From Massilia oculi (lineage in GTDB: Bacteria; Pseudomonadota; Gammaproteobacteria; Burkholderiales; Burkholderiaceae_D), in the NCBI RefSeq assembly GCF_003143515.1, contig NZ_CP029343.1, forward strand, positions 3,224,001 to 3,288,000: a DNA stretch of 64,000 nucleotides, given 5' to 3'. The notes beneath the pieces are model-generated. The model was not told the origin of the DNA. It ran no database searches and saw nothing but the letters and a program-made list of their open reading frames with translations. Position 1 is the stretch's first letter; each line of letters starts with the position of its first letter. Shown here in pieces: positions 8,655-17,416 of this stretch. The position numbers and the translations under genes were made by a program.

Positions 8655-9080
8655 ATGGCAATCGAACAAGTCCTCTACCGTGCAAGCGCCAAAGCCTCGG
8701 GTGGCCGTGAAGGCCGCGCCGTTTCCTCGGACGGCGTGCTGGACGTGAAACTGACCACCCCGAAAGAACTGGGCGGCGCTGGCCTGGAAGGCACGAACCC
8801 GGAACAGCTGTTCGCGGCCGGTTACTCGGCCTGCTTCCTGGGCGCCATGAAATTCGTCGCGGCCCGCGACAAGCTGAAAATCTCCCCTGACGTGTCGGTG
8901 GAAGGCAGCGTCGGCATCGGCGCGATCCCGACCGGCTTCGGCATCGAAGTCGTCCTCAAGATCAGCCTGCCGGGCGTGCCGGCCGATGAAGCGCAAACCC
9001 TGGTCGACCGCGCCCACATCGTCTGCCCGTACTCGAACGCGACCCGCGGCAATATCGACGTGACCCTGCAATTGGTGTGA
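8655..9080 (+). CDS. ohr: organic hydroperoxide resistance protein Ohr
   Basis: 141 residues, the standard length for Ohr thiol peroxidases, which reduce organic and fatty-acid hydroperoxides using lipoylated proteins. The catalytic cysteines are in [11 protein letters not shown] (C60) and [13 protein letters not shown] (C124), and the accompanying Arg lies in GGREGR near residue 18. A clear AAGGAG ribosome site precedes the ATG. It is transcribed alone from its own promoter with A/T-rich operator palindromes, consistent with peroxide induction. OsmC is the paralogous alternative, but the motif spacing fits Ohr. Confidence 0.95.
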   Translation: MAIEQVLYRASAKASGGREGRAVSSDGVLDVKLTTPKELGGAGLEGTNPEQLFAAGYSACFLGAMKFVAARDKLKISPDVSVEGSVGIGAIPTGFGIEVVLKISLPGVPADEAQTLVDRAHIVCPYSNATRGNIDVTLQLV

Positions 9081-9154
9081 TGCACCGCTCCCCCGGGGAA
9101 ACCGGGGGACGGAACCACGTTAATAAGCAAGTAGCCAGAATGAATAGGTAGTGT

Positions 9155-9183
9155 GCGATTTAATCGTGAATATAATCGCTAAT
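9155..9183. promoter_or_regulatory. possible MarR-type operator upstream of the esterase
   Basis: The stretch contains TGCGATTTAATCGTG followed by ATATAATCGC, repeating the GCGATTTAAT element seen at 8611-8620 in front of ohr, with ATAAT-like -10 material. It may be a shared operator for the same regulator. This rests on short similarity only. Confidence 0.35.
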
Positions 9184-9288
9184 CCATCGCCACCACCGAA
9201 TGATCCGTTTATGCAATCAAGGCCTGCGGCGCGCTGCTAATGTGGCAGACGGCCCCGCCCGATCCAACCCAACAAGAAAGGAAGCACC

Positions 9289-10314
9289 ATGAACACCCTG
9301 AGCAAAGCCCTCGTCGCCGCATCCCTGGCCCTGACCTATGGCGCCGCTGCGGCCGCCGACATCGAGCCCACCGTGGAACGCCGTACCGCCGAATTCCTGA
9401 AGGCGCTCAACTCCGGCGGCGGCAAGCCGATCGAACAGCTGTCGCCGGCCGACGCCCGCAAGGTGCTGGAAGGCGCGCAAAAAAGCGTCAAGGTCAATCT
9501 GCCGGCGGCCGACGTCTCGGACAAGGTGATCACCGTCGACGGCAAGCAGATCAAGCTGAAGATCGTGCGTCCGGCTGGCGTCAAGGGCGTGCTTCCCGCC
9601 TTCATGTTCATCCATGGCGGCGGCTGGGTGCTGGGCGACTATCCGACCCACGAACGCCTGGTGCGCGACGTGGTCGAGAGCTCGGGTGCGGTGGCGGTCT
9701 TCGTCGACTATACCCGCTCGCCGGAAGCCGGATACGGTGTGGCGATCAACGAGATCTATGCCGCGACCAAGTGGGTGGCGGAACATGGCAAGGAATTGAA
9801 TATCGACGGCAGCCGCCTGGCGGTGGCGGGCAATAGCGTCGGCGGCAATATGGCGGCTGCGCTGACCCTGATGGCCAAGGACAAGGGTGGCCCGAAACTC
9901 CGCTACCAAGTGCTGATGTGGCCGGTGACCGATGCCAACTTCGAGACCGGCTCGTACAAGCAGTTTGCAGACGGACACTTCCTGAGCCGCAATATGATGA
10001 AGTGGTTCTGGGACAGCTATACGAAGGATGCCGCCAAGCGCAAGGAAATCTATGCCTCGCCGCTGCAAGCGACGCTGCCACAACTGAAGGGCTTGCCGCC
10101 GGCGCTGATCCAGACCGCCGAAAACGATGTGCTGCGTGACGAAGGCGAAGCCTACGGCCGCAAGCTGGACCAGGCCGGTGTCGACGTGACCGTCACCCGC
10201 TATAACGGCATGATCCACGACTTCGGCCTGCTCAATCCGCTGGCCACCGTGCCGGGCGTGCGTTCGCAAGTGCTGCAAGCAGGCACCGAACTGAAGAAAC
10301 ACCTGGCCAAGTAA
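9289..10314 (+). CDS. secreted alpha/beta hydrolase (HSL-type esterase)
   Basis: 341 residues with a signal peptide (cleavage near AAAAAD, residue 23). The hormone-sensitive-lipase oxyanion motif HGGG is at 109-112. The nucleophile serine lies in GNSVGG (S183), and an acid/His pair is present around AENDVLRDEG (D280) and MIHDFG (H310). It probably hydrolyses short acyl esters in the periplasm. The upstream region carries the same GCGATTTAAT sequence element found in front of ohr, so co-regulation is possible. A strong ribosome site (GAAAGGAAGC) precedes the ATG. Confidence 0.85.
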   Translation: MNTLSKALVAASLALTYGAAAAADIEPTVERRTAEFLKALNSGGGKPIEQLSPADARKVLEGAQKSVKVNLPAADVSDKVITVDGKQIKLKIVRPAGVKGVLPAFMFIHGGGWVLGDYPTHERLVRDVVESSGAVAVFVDYTRSPEAGYGVAINEIYAATKWVAEHGKELNIDGSRLAVAGNSVGGNMAAALTLMAKDKGGPKLRYQVLMWPVTDANFETGSYKQFADGHFLSRNMMKWFWDSYTKDAAKRKEIYASPLQATLPQLKGLPPALIQTAENDVLRDEGEAYGRKLDQAGVDVTVTRYNGMIHDFGLLNPLATVPGVRSQVLQAGTELKKHLAK

Positions 10315-10333
10315 CGCTTGCTGACCCCTGCCT

Positions 10334-10360
10334 GGGCCGCCTTAGGGCGGCCTTTTTTTA
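10334..10360 (+). terminator. rho-independent terminator after the esterase
   Basis: A GGCCGCC/GGGCGGCC stem with a TTA-type loop is followed by seven T residues, 20 nt after the esterase stop. Confidence 0.9.
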
Positions 10361-10897
10361 TCGCCGCGCTCGCCGGGCCATGCATTCGGTGTCGCCGCCA
10401 TTCAATGGATTTAACAATTGGGCGGCAGTTTTTAAGCTAACTCAACCGTAAATGGCGCATGGAAAATGGCGAAACGTCGCGCGACGGGGAGTGCAGTATT
10501 CCACCACTGATGAGTTGCTGAAATCTCAACAAAATCGGTTCGTTTTTACACGGAATTGCTGCGCCGCGTCAATCGGAGGATTCGGTGAGCATCGATGCAT
10601 GGGGTAAAAAGTTCAGTAATAACTGCTTACAACTTCCGCTATTTACTCACTTCTACACGCCAGTTTAGTGCCGGTTTATCAAGATCCCATGCCTTCCTAT
10701 CAAGTAAGTTGTCTTCTTTGCGTCAGCGCAATACAACGTCTGAAAATATTTTTCCGCGCGGAAAACGAAAGCAAGTAAAGGTCGTTAGAATTGCCGTCCA
10801 TCAGCTTCCTGACGTAAATATTTCACACGCGTCCGGGCTGTAATCAGCACTCTGGCAATTCATTCAGACCTCAAATAATTTAACATTTCGCGCTTTC
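10361..10897. other. 537-bp gene-free, AT-richer region
   Basis: The composition is clearly richer in A/T than neighbouring genes. A short open frame (10595-10843, 82 codons) has no ribosome site, no recognisable domain and unusual codons, so I do not call it. TTGCCG (10791) and TAAATA (18-bp spacer) make a weak promoter candidate for the MFS gene. Otherwise I see nothing in it. Confidence 0.5.
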
Positions 10898-12058
10898 ATG
10901 CAAACCACTGTTTCAGTTCCACGTCGTTCTTCTTCCGTACTCGCACAAGCCCAGCTGTTCTCGCTGCCGGTCGTGTTCGCCCTGTTCGGTCTGATCATGG
11001 GCTCGTGGGCCGGCCGCATCCCGGCCCTGGCCGCCGGCGTCAACGTCTCGCACGCCGCCCTGTCGATGGTGCTGCTGTGCGGCGGCCTCGGCGCCGTGAT
11101 CTCGTACCCGATCTCATCCTTTCTGATGGGCCGCTTCGGCGCGCGCAAGACCATCATGATCGCGGGCCTCGCCCTGCTGTGCGTGCTGGTCTCGATCGGC
11201 ATGGCGCCGGACGTGTCGCGCCTGATGATGGCGGTCCTGATGCTGGGCATCACGGCCAGCACCTTCGACGTCGCCATGAACTCGGCCGCCGCCCGCCGCG
11301 AAAAGCAGAGTGGCAAGTCGGAAATGTCGCGCCTGCATGGCCTGTGCTGTGCCGGTGGTCTGGTGGGCGCTACCCTCGGCAGCCTGATGGCCAGCATGAA
11401 GATCGCGCCGGCCACCCACTTCCTGATGCTGGCCGGCCCGCTGGCCGTGGTGCTGTGGCTCGCCGTCAACCTGCTCGAGGCGGATGAAGTCGGTGAGAAG
11501 GTCGAAAAGAAGAAGTTCGCGCTGCCGCGTGGTCCGCTCGTCCTGCTGGGTCTGCTGGGCTTCTTCGGCTCGATGGCCGAAGGCAGTATCGCCGACTGGA
11601 GCGGCGTGTTCCTGAAAGAGCACTTCGGCGCGTCGGACGGCCTGGCGCCGCTGGCACTGTCCGCGTTCTCGATGATGATGCTGATGTCGCGCATGGTCGG
11701 CGACAGGATGAAGGAACGTTACGGCGCCAAGCGCCTGGTGACCTCGGGCGCGCTGGTCGCCGCATCGGGCCTGTTCTTCGCGGTGCTGGCGCCGAACGCC
11801 TATATTGCCCTGGGCGGCTTCGCGATCGCCGGCGTCGGCCTGGCCCTGGTGTTCCCGTTCGTGTTCAGCGCCGCCGGCGCGCAGGGCCCGGCTGCCCTGG
11901 CGGCAGTGGCCAGCATGGCCTACAGCGGTAGCCTGATGGGTCCGCCTGCAATCGGCGCCGTCGCCCACTTCGTCGGCATGCAGGCAGCCATCGCCTACGT
12001 CGGCGGCCTGTCCCTGGTGATCGCCGTGGTGGCGTGCCGCACCCGCCTGCTGAAGTAA
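10898..12058 (+). CDS. MFS transporter (YbjJ-like)
   Basis: 386 residues with about 12 membrane segments. The early SWAGRIPALAAGVNVS loop and the FGARKTIMIAG segment after TM2 resemble the YbjJ-type MFS branch. Members are putative sugar or drug transporters without firm substrates. No Shine-Dalgarno sequence is visible before the ATG, where the leader is A/T-rich. It converges on the AraC regulator gene, with an inverted repeat between them. Function beyond transport is not readable. Confidence 0.8.
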   Translation: MQTTVSVPRRSSSVLAQAQLFSLPVVFALFGLIMGSWAGRIPALAAGVNVSHAALSMVLLCGGLGAVISYPISSFLMGRFGARKTIMIAGLALLCVLVSIGMAPDVSRLMMAVLMLGITASTFDVAMNSAAARREKQSGKSEMSRLHGLCCAGGLVGATLGSLMASMKIAPATHFLMLAGPLAVVLWLAVNLLEADEVGEKVEKKKFALPRGPLVLLGLLGFFGSMAEGSIADWSGVFLKEHFGASDGLAPLALSAFSMMMLMSRMVGDRMKERYGAKRLVTSGALVAASGLFFAVLAPNAYIALGGFAIAGVGLALVFPFVFSAAGAQGPAALAAVASMAYSGSLMGPPAIGAVAHFVGMQAAIAYVGGLSLVIAVVACRTRLLK

Positions 12059-12082
12059 GCCACGCAGTCAGCCATTGGGTGC

Positions 12083-12162
12083 GATCCCGATGGCTGCCGA
12101 TCAGTGAAAACGCAGACGCATCCGCAAGGACCGTCTGCGTTGTCGTTCGTGGCATCGGGATC
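12083..12162. terminator. nested inverted repeats between convergent genes
   Basis: The outer arms GATCCCGATG (12083-12092) and CATCGGGATC (12153-12162) enclose a second perfect pair, AACGCAGACG (12109-12118) and CGTCTGCGTT (12132-12141). The structure lies between two convergent stop codons and could act as a bidirectional terminator or mRNA 3'-end stabiliser, though neither side has a clear T-run. The outer right arm overlaps the AraC stop codon. Confidence 0.55.
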
Positions 12163-12991
12163 AGCTGGCAGCCTGCTTGAGCCACTCGCGCGGCGATGCC
12201 CCCATCATCGTCGTGAAGGCGCGCGTGAAGGTGGATGGGCTGGTGTAACCCGTGCGGCTGCTGACCTGCTTGACCGGCATGCCTTCGCGCAGAAGGCGCG
12301 TGCCGACGCCGATGCGCCAGCGCGTCAGGTATTCGCCGGGCGGGACACCCATCACGTCGCGAAAGCGTTCGGTAAATGCGGCGCGCGACATGCAGGCGAC
12401 CTGGGCCAGCGACTGCAGGCTCCATGGCTCTTGCGGCCGCTCGTGGATAGCGGCCAGCGCCAGGGACAACTGGCGGTCCGACAGCCCGGCCAGCAAGCCT
12501 ACCGACAACCTGCCACTATTGAATTCGCGGCGGATAACCTGGATGAGAAGCACATCGCACAGGCGGTCCACGATCATTTCTGAACCGGAGTCATCCTTGC
12601 CGGCTTCATCGAACAGAAGCTCCAGGGTGTTGCGCAGCCCGTCGATTTCTTCGAGGGGAATGACGAGACACGATGGCAGCACGCGCGCCAATGGATTGTT
12701 CAACCCATCCTGAAACGTGATGTGCGCGCACAGCAGGTTGGCGGAATGGCCGGGATGCACCTGCAGCGTGTGATTGTCGCCACGCGGGTAAAACAGCAGG
12801 CTCGGCTCCGTGATGCAAACGATGCCACCGTCGTCATGCACGAAGTCTACCGGCCCGGAACGCACCAGATGCAGTTGGCCCGACATCCCGTTTCCGGTGA
12901 AGCGATTGCCGTCGCAAAACGTTCCATTGAAAAAAATACGGGCATTGAAGGACTGACGACCGACCAGCGATGACAACTTATCCATAAACAT
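12161..12991 (-). CDS. AraC-family transcriptional regulator
   Basis: 276 residues. An N-terminal cupin-like sensor domain (GQLHLVRSGPVDFVHDDGG, FYPRGDNH) of the AraC_6 type precedes a C-terminal double HTH (WSLQSLAQVACMSRAAFTERF and GYTSPSTFTRAFTTMMGASPREW). Regulators of this type often control a neighbouring oxidoreductase or transporter. Here the nearest gene is the convergent MFS transporter. An alternative start is the ATG two codons downstream (12985). Confidence 0.9.
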   Translation of the reverse strand: MFMDKLSSLVGRQSFNARIFFNGTFCDGNRFTGNGMSGQLHLVRSGPVDFVHDDGGIVCITEPSLLFYPRGDNHTLQVHPGHSANLLCAHITFQDGLNNPLARVLPSCLVIPLEEIDGLRNTLELLFDEAGKDDSGSEMIVDRLCDVLLIQVIRREFNSGRLSVGLLAGLSDRQLSLALAAIHERPQEPWSLQSLAQVACMSRAAFTERFRDVMGVPPGEYLTRWRIGVGTRLLREGMPVKQVSSRTGYTSPSTFTRAFTTMMGASPREWLKQAAS

Positions 12992-13113
12992 TCAATTTCG
13001 ACTGAGTGACAGCTATTCTGGACGAAAAGGTGGGTTTCTGTGTGGAAATTGGTGAGAATTCAAGCGAGAATACAACGCTTGTCGGCAATCGCCTTCCTCC
13101 TTCCTCTCCCAAC

Positions 13114-14766
13114 ATGAACAATCTACGTATCAAGCACGTGATCACTGCCGTGGTTAGCGTGCTCATCCTGCTGACCATTACCGTTGGCGCGATCGGCTTT
13201 TATTCGACCCAACGCGCGGTGGATCTGCTTGAAAATCTCGCTCTGCGCTCAGCCAATCAGCAAACTGCTGTTGCAAGTATCGAACTGCGTATGGAAATGA
13301 ATCGCAGTCATATCCTACAGGCGTTGCAACATAACCCGGAAAACCGGTTTGCAGCGCTCCATAACCACCCACTATCGGTTCATAGTCAGTTCGTATCGAA
13401 CAACAGCGAGGAATTACGCAAGGAAATCGCCAATCTGCGCGCAAGCATCGTCCGTGCCGAGACGCGGCAAGAGATCGAGCGATGGGCGGACGTCAGCAAT
13501 AATTTTGGTATGGCGCTGGTCGGTGAGGCCATGCGCGCCATCGAGGATGGCCGGTGGGACCTGGCCAACGAAATGCTCGGGAAGAAAATCAACCCGGTCT
13601 ACGCCGAATCCATGAAGACCTACAGAAGCCTCGATGCCTTCATGAGCGAACGCAACAAGCAGCAGAGCGAGCAGCTGCACGCGGAACTGTGGACGCTGAA
13701 CCTGATTATTATCGGCGCCATCCTGCTTGCCGTTCTGCTGGCATGCGGCGCCACCATCTATCTGGTGCGCGCGATCGGCGTTCCGCTGTCGAAGGCTGTC
13801 GACGTGGCGCGCCGGGTGGCTGCAGGCGACTTGAGCTTGCGGATCGATGTCGATTCGAGCAACGAGTTCGGTCAACTGCTGACGGCGCTGCGCGACATGA
13901 CGGCGAGCCTGGCCAGCATCGTCGGCGACGTGCGCAACGGCAGCGACACCATTGCCACCGCTTCCACGCAGATTGCTGCGGGCAATCTGGACCTGTCCGC
14001 GCGGACCGAGCAGCAGGCCAGCGCGATCGAAGAAACCGCCGCTTCCGTCGAGGAACTGACCAGCACCGTGCGCCAGAATGCGGAAAACGCGCGCCAGGCC
14101 AATGGATTGGCGGCCTCGGCATCCGACGTCGCCATCCGCGGCGGCGCCGTGGTCACCGAAGTGATCGGTACGATGGGTGAAATCAACGCGTCGGCGCGCA
14201 GGATCGTCGACATCATCGCGGTGATCGACGGCATTGCGTTCCAGACCAATATTCTGGCCCTGAATGCCGCGGTCGAGGCGGCCCGGGCCGGCGACCAGGG
14301 CCGCGGCTTCGCGGTCGTGGCGACCGAAGTGCGCAGCCTGGCCCAGCGCTCGGCCAGCGCCGCCAAGGAAATCAAGGAATTGATCACCGATTCGGTTGGC
14401 AAGGTCGACAGCGGCAGCCGCCTGGTCGACCAGGCGGGCGCGAGGATGGAAGAGATCGTGCAGAGTGTGCGCCGTGTGGCCGACATCATGGGCGAGATTA
14501 CTTCCGCCAGCGCCGAGCAGAGCGCTGGGATCGAACAGATCCACCAGGCCATCAGCCAGATGGACCAGGGAACCCAGCAGAATGCCGCGCTGGTCGAGGA
14601 GGCCGCCGGCGCCGCCCAGTCGCTGCAGGACAGTGCTGCGGGACTTGCAGCGCGCGTCAGCGTCTTCAAGCTGGCTGCAGGCCCGCAATCCCCACCGCCG
14701 GTCGCACCGGCCGGCATGGCGAGCGCATCCAGAGCGCTTGCACACCGGTCGCTGGCCCAGGCCTGA
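13114..14766 (+). CDS. methyl-accepting chemotaxis protein
   Basis: 550 residues. TM1 at about residues 8-30, a periplasmic four-helix-bundle sensor with Tar-like heptads, TM2 near 190-215 ([18 protein letters not shown]), a HAMP segment ([15 protein letters not shown]) and the long cytoplasmic signalling hairpin whose tip ([23 protein letters not shown]) matches the MCP consensus. It relays ligand sensing to CheA/CheW. No C-terminal CheR/CheB-docking pentapeptide is visible. I chose the ATG at 13114 because TM1 then starts at the usual place. An in-frame GTG at 13006 would add 36 charged residues. No good ribosome site precedes 13114, so the start is uncertain. Confidence 0.9.
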   Translation: MNNLRIKHVITAVVSVLILLTITVGAIGFYSTQRAVDLLENLALRSANQQTAVASIELRMEMNRSHILQALQHNPENRFAALHNHPLSVHSQFVSNNSEELRKEIANLRASIVRAETRQEIERWADVSNNFGMALVGEAMRAIEDGRWDLANEMLGKKINPVYAESMKTYRSLDAFMSERNKQQSEQLHAELWTLNLIIIGAILLAVLLACGATIYLVRAIGVPLSKAVDVARRVAAGDLSLRIDVDSSNEFGQLLTALRDMTASLASIVGDVRNGSDTIATASTQIAAGNLDLSARTEQQASAIEETAASVEELTSTVRQNAENARQANGLAASASDVAIRGGAVVTEVIGTMGEINASARRIVDIIAVIDGIAFQTNILALNAAVEAARAGDQGRGFAVVATEVRSLAQRSASAAKEIKELITDSVGKVDSGSRLVDQAGARMEEIVQSVRRVADIMGEITSASAEQSAGIEQIHQAISQMDQGTQQNAALVEEAAGAAQSLQDSAAGLAARVSVFKLAAGPQSPPPVAPAGMASASRALAHRSLAQA

Positions 14767-14833
14767 CACTGCTGGCGGCGGCGCGGAAAACGGCCGCAAT
14801 GGCTGCAGCACAGGCCGCTCCAGGCGACTGCGC

Positions 14834-15886
14834 TCACCAGTATGGCCACATCCCCGCCGCCCGTTGCCTGCTGGGTTCGGCGCCGGTGAGCAGGGTGCGC
14901 GCATGCTGCAGCACGACGGTGGCGCGCTCGGCGCCGGGATCCCAGATGCAGCGGTGACGCAGGCGGTCGAGCGGCGCCCAGCGCGCGATGTCGGCCTTGC
15001 TGAAGATGACCACGCTGTTCAGCCCCAGCCCGGCCGCGATGTGCGACACCCCGGTGTCGTTGCAGATCAGCAGGCGCGCGCGGCTCATCAGGGCGGCCAT
15101 GGCGCCGATCGAGATCGGGGCGGCGGCGACGATGGCGGGCGCATGCATGCGATCGGCCACCGCCTGGGCGAGCGGCGCCTCGTCCGCCGATCCGGTCAGG
15201 ACGACGCGCATGCCGAACTCGTCGGCAAGCTGGTCGGCCACCCTGGCGAAGCGTTCCGGCGGCCAGCAGGTGTCGCGCTGGCGCGCTCCCGGATGCACGC
15301 AGATATAGCTGCCTGGCTCGAGTCCTGCCACCAGGCCGCTGGCGGCAAGCTCGTCCTCGTCTTCGCGCAGGATCGGGAACTCGAGGTGCGTGCCGGCCAC
15401 CGGCGCCCCCAGCTGGCCGACCAGGTGCAGCAGGCGTTCCGGCTCGGCGCCCGTCTCGGGGTAGGGGACGAGGACGGTCTTTTCGGTGCTCAAAGGCTTG
15501 CCGCGGCTGTGGCCCGCCATCGCGGTCGCTCCGAAGCCGGAAACGATGTGGTTCGCGATGTCGCCGCTGCCGTGCAGCTGCACGGCCAGGCTGAATTCGC
15601 GCGCGCACACCGTCGCATAGAACGGGTGCAGGTCGTCCTGGTGGACGGTTTGCTCGGGCAGCAGGGGATGGCCCGGAAACGGCAGGAATTCATCCAGATA
15701 GGCGGTAAACCGGTGGACGAACTGCGCTGCCCAGGGCAGCCCGACCAGGGAAATATGGGCCTTGGGCAAGGCGGTGCGCAGGGCGCGCAGCGCCGGAATC
15801 GCACACAGCATGTCGCCAAGATGCAGCGCGCGGAATACCACGACGGACTGGACCGGAAGACGATGCAGCAAAGGTCGCCGGAGCAT
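14834..15886 (-). CDS. glycosyltransferase family 9 protein
   Basis: 350 residues with the two-lobed GT9 (ADP-heptose:LPS heptosyltransferase-like) layout: VFRALHLGDMLCAIPALRAL at the N-terminus, a central VHPGARQRDTCWPPERFARVAD segment and the C-terminal CNDTGVSHIAAGLGL donor-binding motif. Family members transfer heptose to lipid A-core or to protein. It lies 111 nt downstream of a dimethylformamidase-like gene and a carbamoyltransferase on the same strand, so it may act on the same product. It is outside any visible LPS core cluster, so waaC/waaF symbols are not assigned. Confidence 0.85.
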   Translation of the reverse strand: MLRRPLLHRLPVQSVVVFRALHLGDMLCAIPALRALRTALPKAHISLVGLPWAAQFVHRFTAYLDEFLPFPGHPLLPEQTVHQDDLHPFYATVCAREFSLAVQLHGSGDIANHIVSGFGATAMAGHSRGKPLSTEKTVLVPYPETGAEPERLLHLVGQLGAPVAGTHLEFPILREDEDELAASGLVAGLEPGSYICVHPGARQRDTCWPPERFARVADQLADEFGMRVVLTGSADEAPLAQAVADRMHAPAIVAAAPISIGAMAALMSRARLLICNDTGVSHIAAGLGLNSVVIFSKADIARWAPLDRLRHRCIWDPGAERATVVLQHARTLLTGAEPSRQRAAGMWPYW

Positions 15887-15997
15887 GGTTTTCTCCTCTC
15901 ACTCTCGTTTTTCATCGCCGCGAATTCTTGTCGTTCGCCGATGTTCCATCTTGTTGCCTTACCTATGCGGGCCCATGCCTGCGCCAGCGGACTTGCC

Positions 15998-17416
15998 TCA
16001 TGCCAGCAAGCGGTCGAGCACATTGCGCGTGATGCGTTCGACGCGGCGGTCGCGCGGCCCGTCGATGACTTGCGCCCAGTCGGTGGTGCCGGCCGAGAAC
16101 ACGGTGCCGCCGCGCTGGTAGATGCCCAGGGTGGCGGCGTGGATGCCCTCGCGGGCGGCGTGCCGCTCGCGCGGCGGAAGATCTTGCCAGTGGCGGTCGA
16201 GGTGGCAGGCCGCCAGCACCTGGTAGCCGTGCGGCGTGCCGGCGCGGTCGCACCAGGTGGACAGGGTGGCCTTGCCGCTGTCGTGGTCGAAGGCGGCCAG
16301 CGGGGCGCCGTCGCAGGCATGGCCGGCAAGGGGCGGCCAGGTGTCGTGCCCGAAGCGCTCGCCCTGCGCCAGGCCGGTGCCGGCGAATACCCAGTGGCTG
16401 GCATCCTGCACCCGGAAGCCGCCGGTCTGGCGCGGGCCGTCGCGCCAGCCACCGCCGTGGCGGTAGCTGGCGCCGCTCAGGCTGTCTTCTGGCCGGGCCG
16501 CGCCGTCCGGCTGCCACCAGTGGTCATGCGCATCCTGCGGTCCGTCCTGGCGGCAGACGAGGGCCGTGCCGCCGTCGACCAGGTGGATGCGCCACCAGCA
16601 CAGCTTGGCGCCGAAGAAGGCGACGTTGCCGCCGCCTTCGACGAAGGCTTCGACGGCGTCGCGGCGCGCTTCGGTCCAGTATTCGTCGTGGCCGGCGCCG
16701 ACCAGCAGCCGGTAGCGGCCGAGCAGAGCGGGATCGGCATGGATGTCGAGGTCGGTGCAATAGTCGACCGCGTAGCCGCTGCGCTCGAGCCAGCGGACGA
16801 AGCGGGCGTCCCAGTGGGCGAAGGTCTGGCGCGGCGAGCGGCAGTCGTAGTGGTCGGGGGCGCCCCAGACCGGGCCGCCGATGCCGCCGCCCGGCCTGCG
16901 CAGCGAGACGCGGGCCCCGAGCGGCATCCCGGCGCGCTGCGCCGCCGTCGCGTAATAGCCGCCGCCGCTGCGGTTATGGGCATGGTAGGTGGCCAGCGGC
17001 AGCTTGTACAACAGGCGCCGCGCGGGGCGGCGGCCGGCGTCCGGGCCGCCTGCAAGGTGCACGTCGGATGGGGGAGGGGGCACGGCATCGGGTTCTGCCC
17101 GCACCACGAACAGGGCCGCGCCGGCATCCTGATCGAGCCGCGGCGGGCGTGGGCCGGCGTCTTCGAGCTGGGCCAGGTAGACGCCGGAGCGCAGGGGCGG
17201 GCCCAGCGCCAGTGAGTAGTGGGGCCAGTGCCAGTCGTCGGCCGGGCCGGCGTCGACGGCATGCTTGCCGGGCAGCCAGTCGCTGCGCATGACGGGCTCG
17301 AAACCGTCGCCCCAGCGGTAGAGTGCGGCGCGAAAGCGCGGCCGGTCGGTCGACACGTGCAGCTGCAGGCGTTCGCCGGGCCAGATGCTGGCATGGCGTG
17401 GATAGCCGCGGATCAT
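15998..17416 (-). CDS. N,N-dimethylformamidase-like large-subunit domain protein
   Basis: 472 residues. The region around LLYKLPLATYHAHNRSGGG, the RWLERSGYAVDYCTDLDIH segment and LLVGAGHDEYWTEARRDAVE match the C-terminal domain of N,N-dimethylformamidase beta subunits, including the GHDEYW stretch in which family metal ligands lie. A beta-sandwich-like N-terminal region precedes it (residues 1-90). Proteins of this group are often annotated as DMFase-like without known substrate. The start ATG overlaps the carbamoyltransferase stop (ATGA), so the pair is co-translated. That pairing suggests modification of a secondary metabolite or glycan, which is inference. Confidence 0.75.
   Translation of the reverse strand: MIRGYPRHASIWPGERLQLHVSTDRPRFRAALYRWGDGFEPVMRSDWLPGKHAVDAGPADDWHWPHYSLALGPPLRSGVYLAQLEDAGPRPPRLDQDAGAALFVVRAEPDAVPPPPSDVHLAGGPDAGRRPARRLLYKLPLATYHAHNRSGGGYYATAAQRAGMPLGARVSLRRPGGGIGGPVWGAPDHYDCRSPRQTFAHWDARFVRWLERSGYAVDYCTDLDIHADPALLGRYRLLVGAGHDEYWTEARRDAVEAFVEGGGNVAFFGAKLCWWRIHLVDGGTALVCRQDGPQDAHDHWWQPDGAARPEDSLSGASYRHGGGWRDGPRQTGGFRVQDASHWVFAGTGLAQGERFGHDTWPPLAGHACDGAPLAAFDHDSGKATLSTWCDRAGTPHGYQVLAACHLDRHWQDLPPRERHAAREGIHAATLGIYQRGGTVFSAGTTDWAQVIDGPRDRRVERITRNVLDRLLA

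Noticed and set aside
10595..10843. 82-codon open frame in the gap after the esterase
   Set aside because: No ribosome site, no recognisable domain, and codon use unlike neighbours. Better explained as chance in AT-richer DNA.
12971..12985. TTATCCATA near 12978 as a DnaA box
   Set aside because: One mismatch, isolated within the AraC gene start, far from the origin-like cluster.
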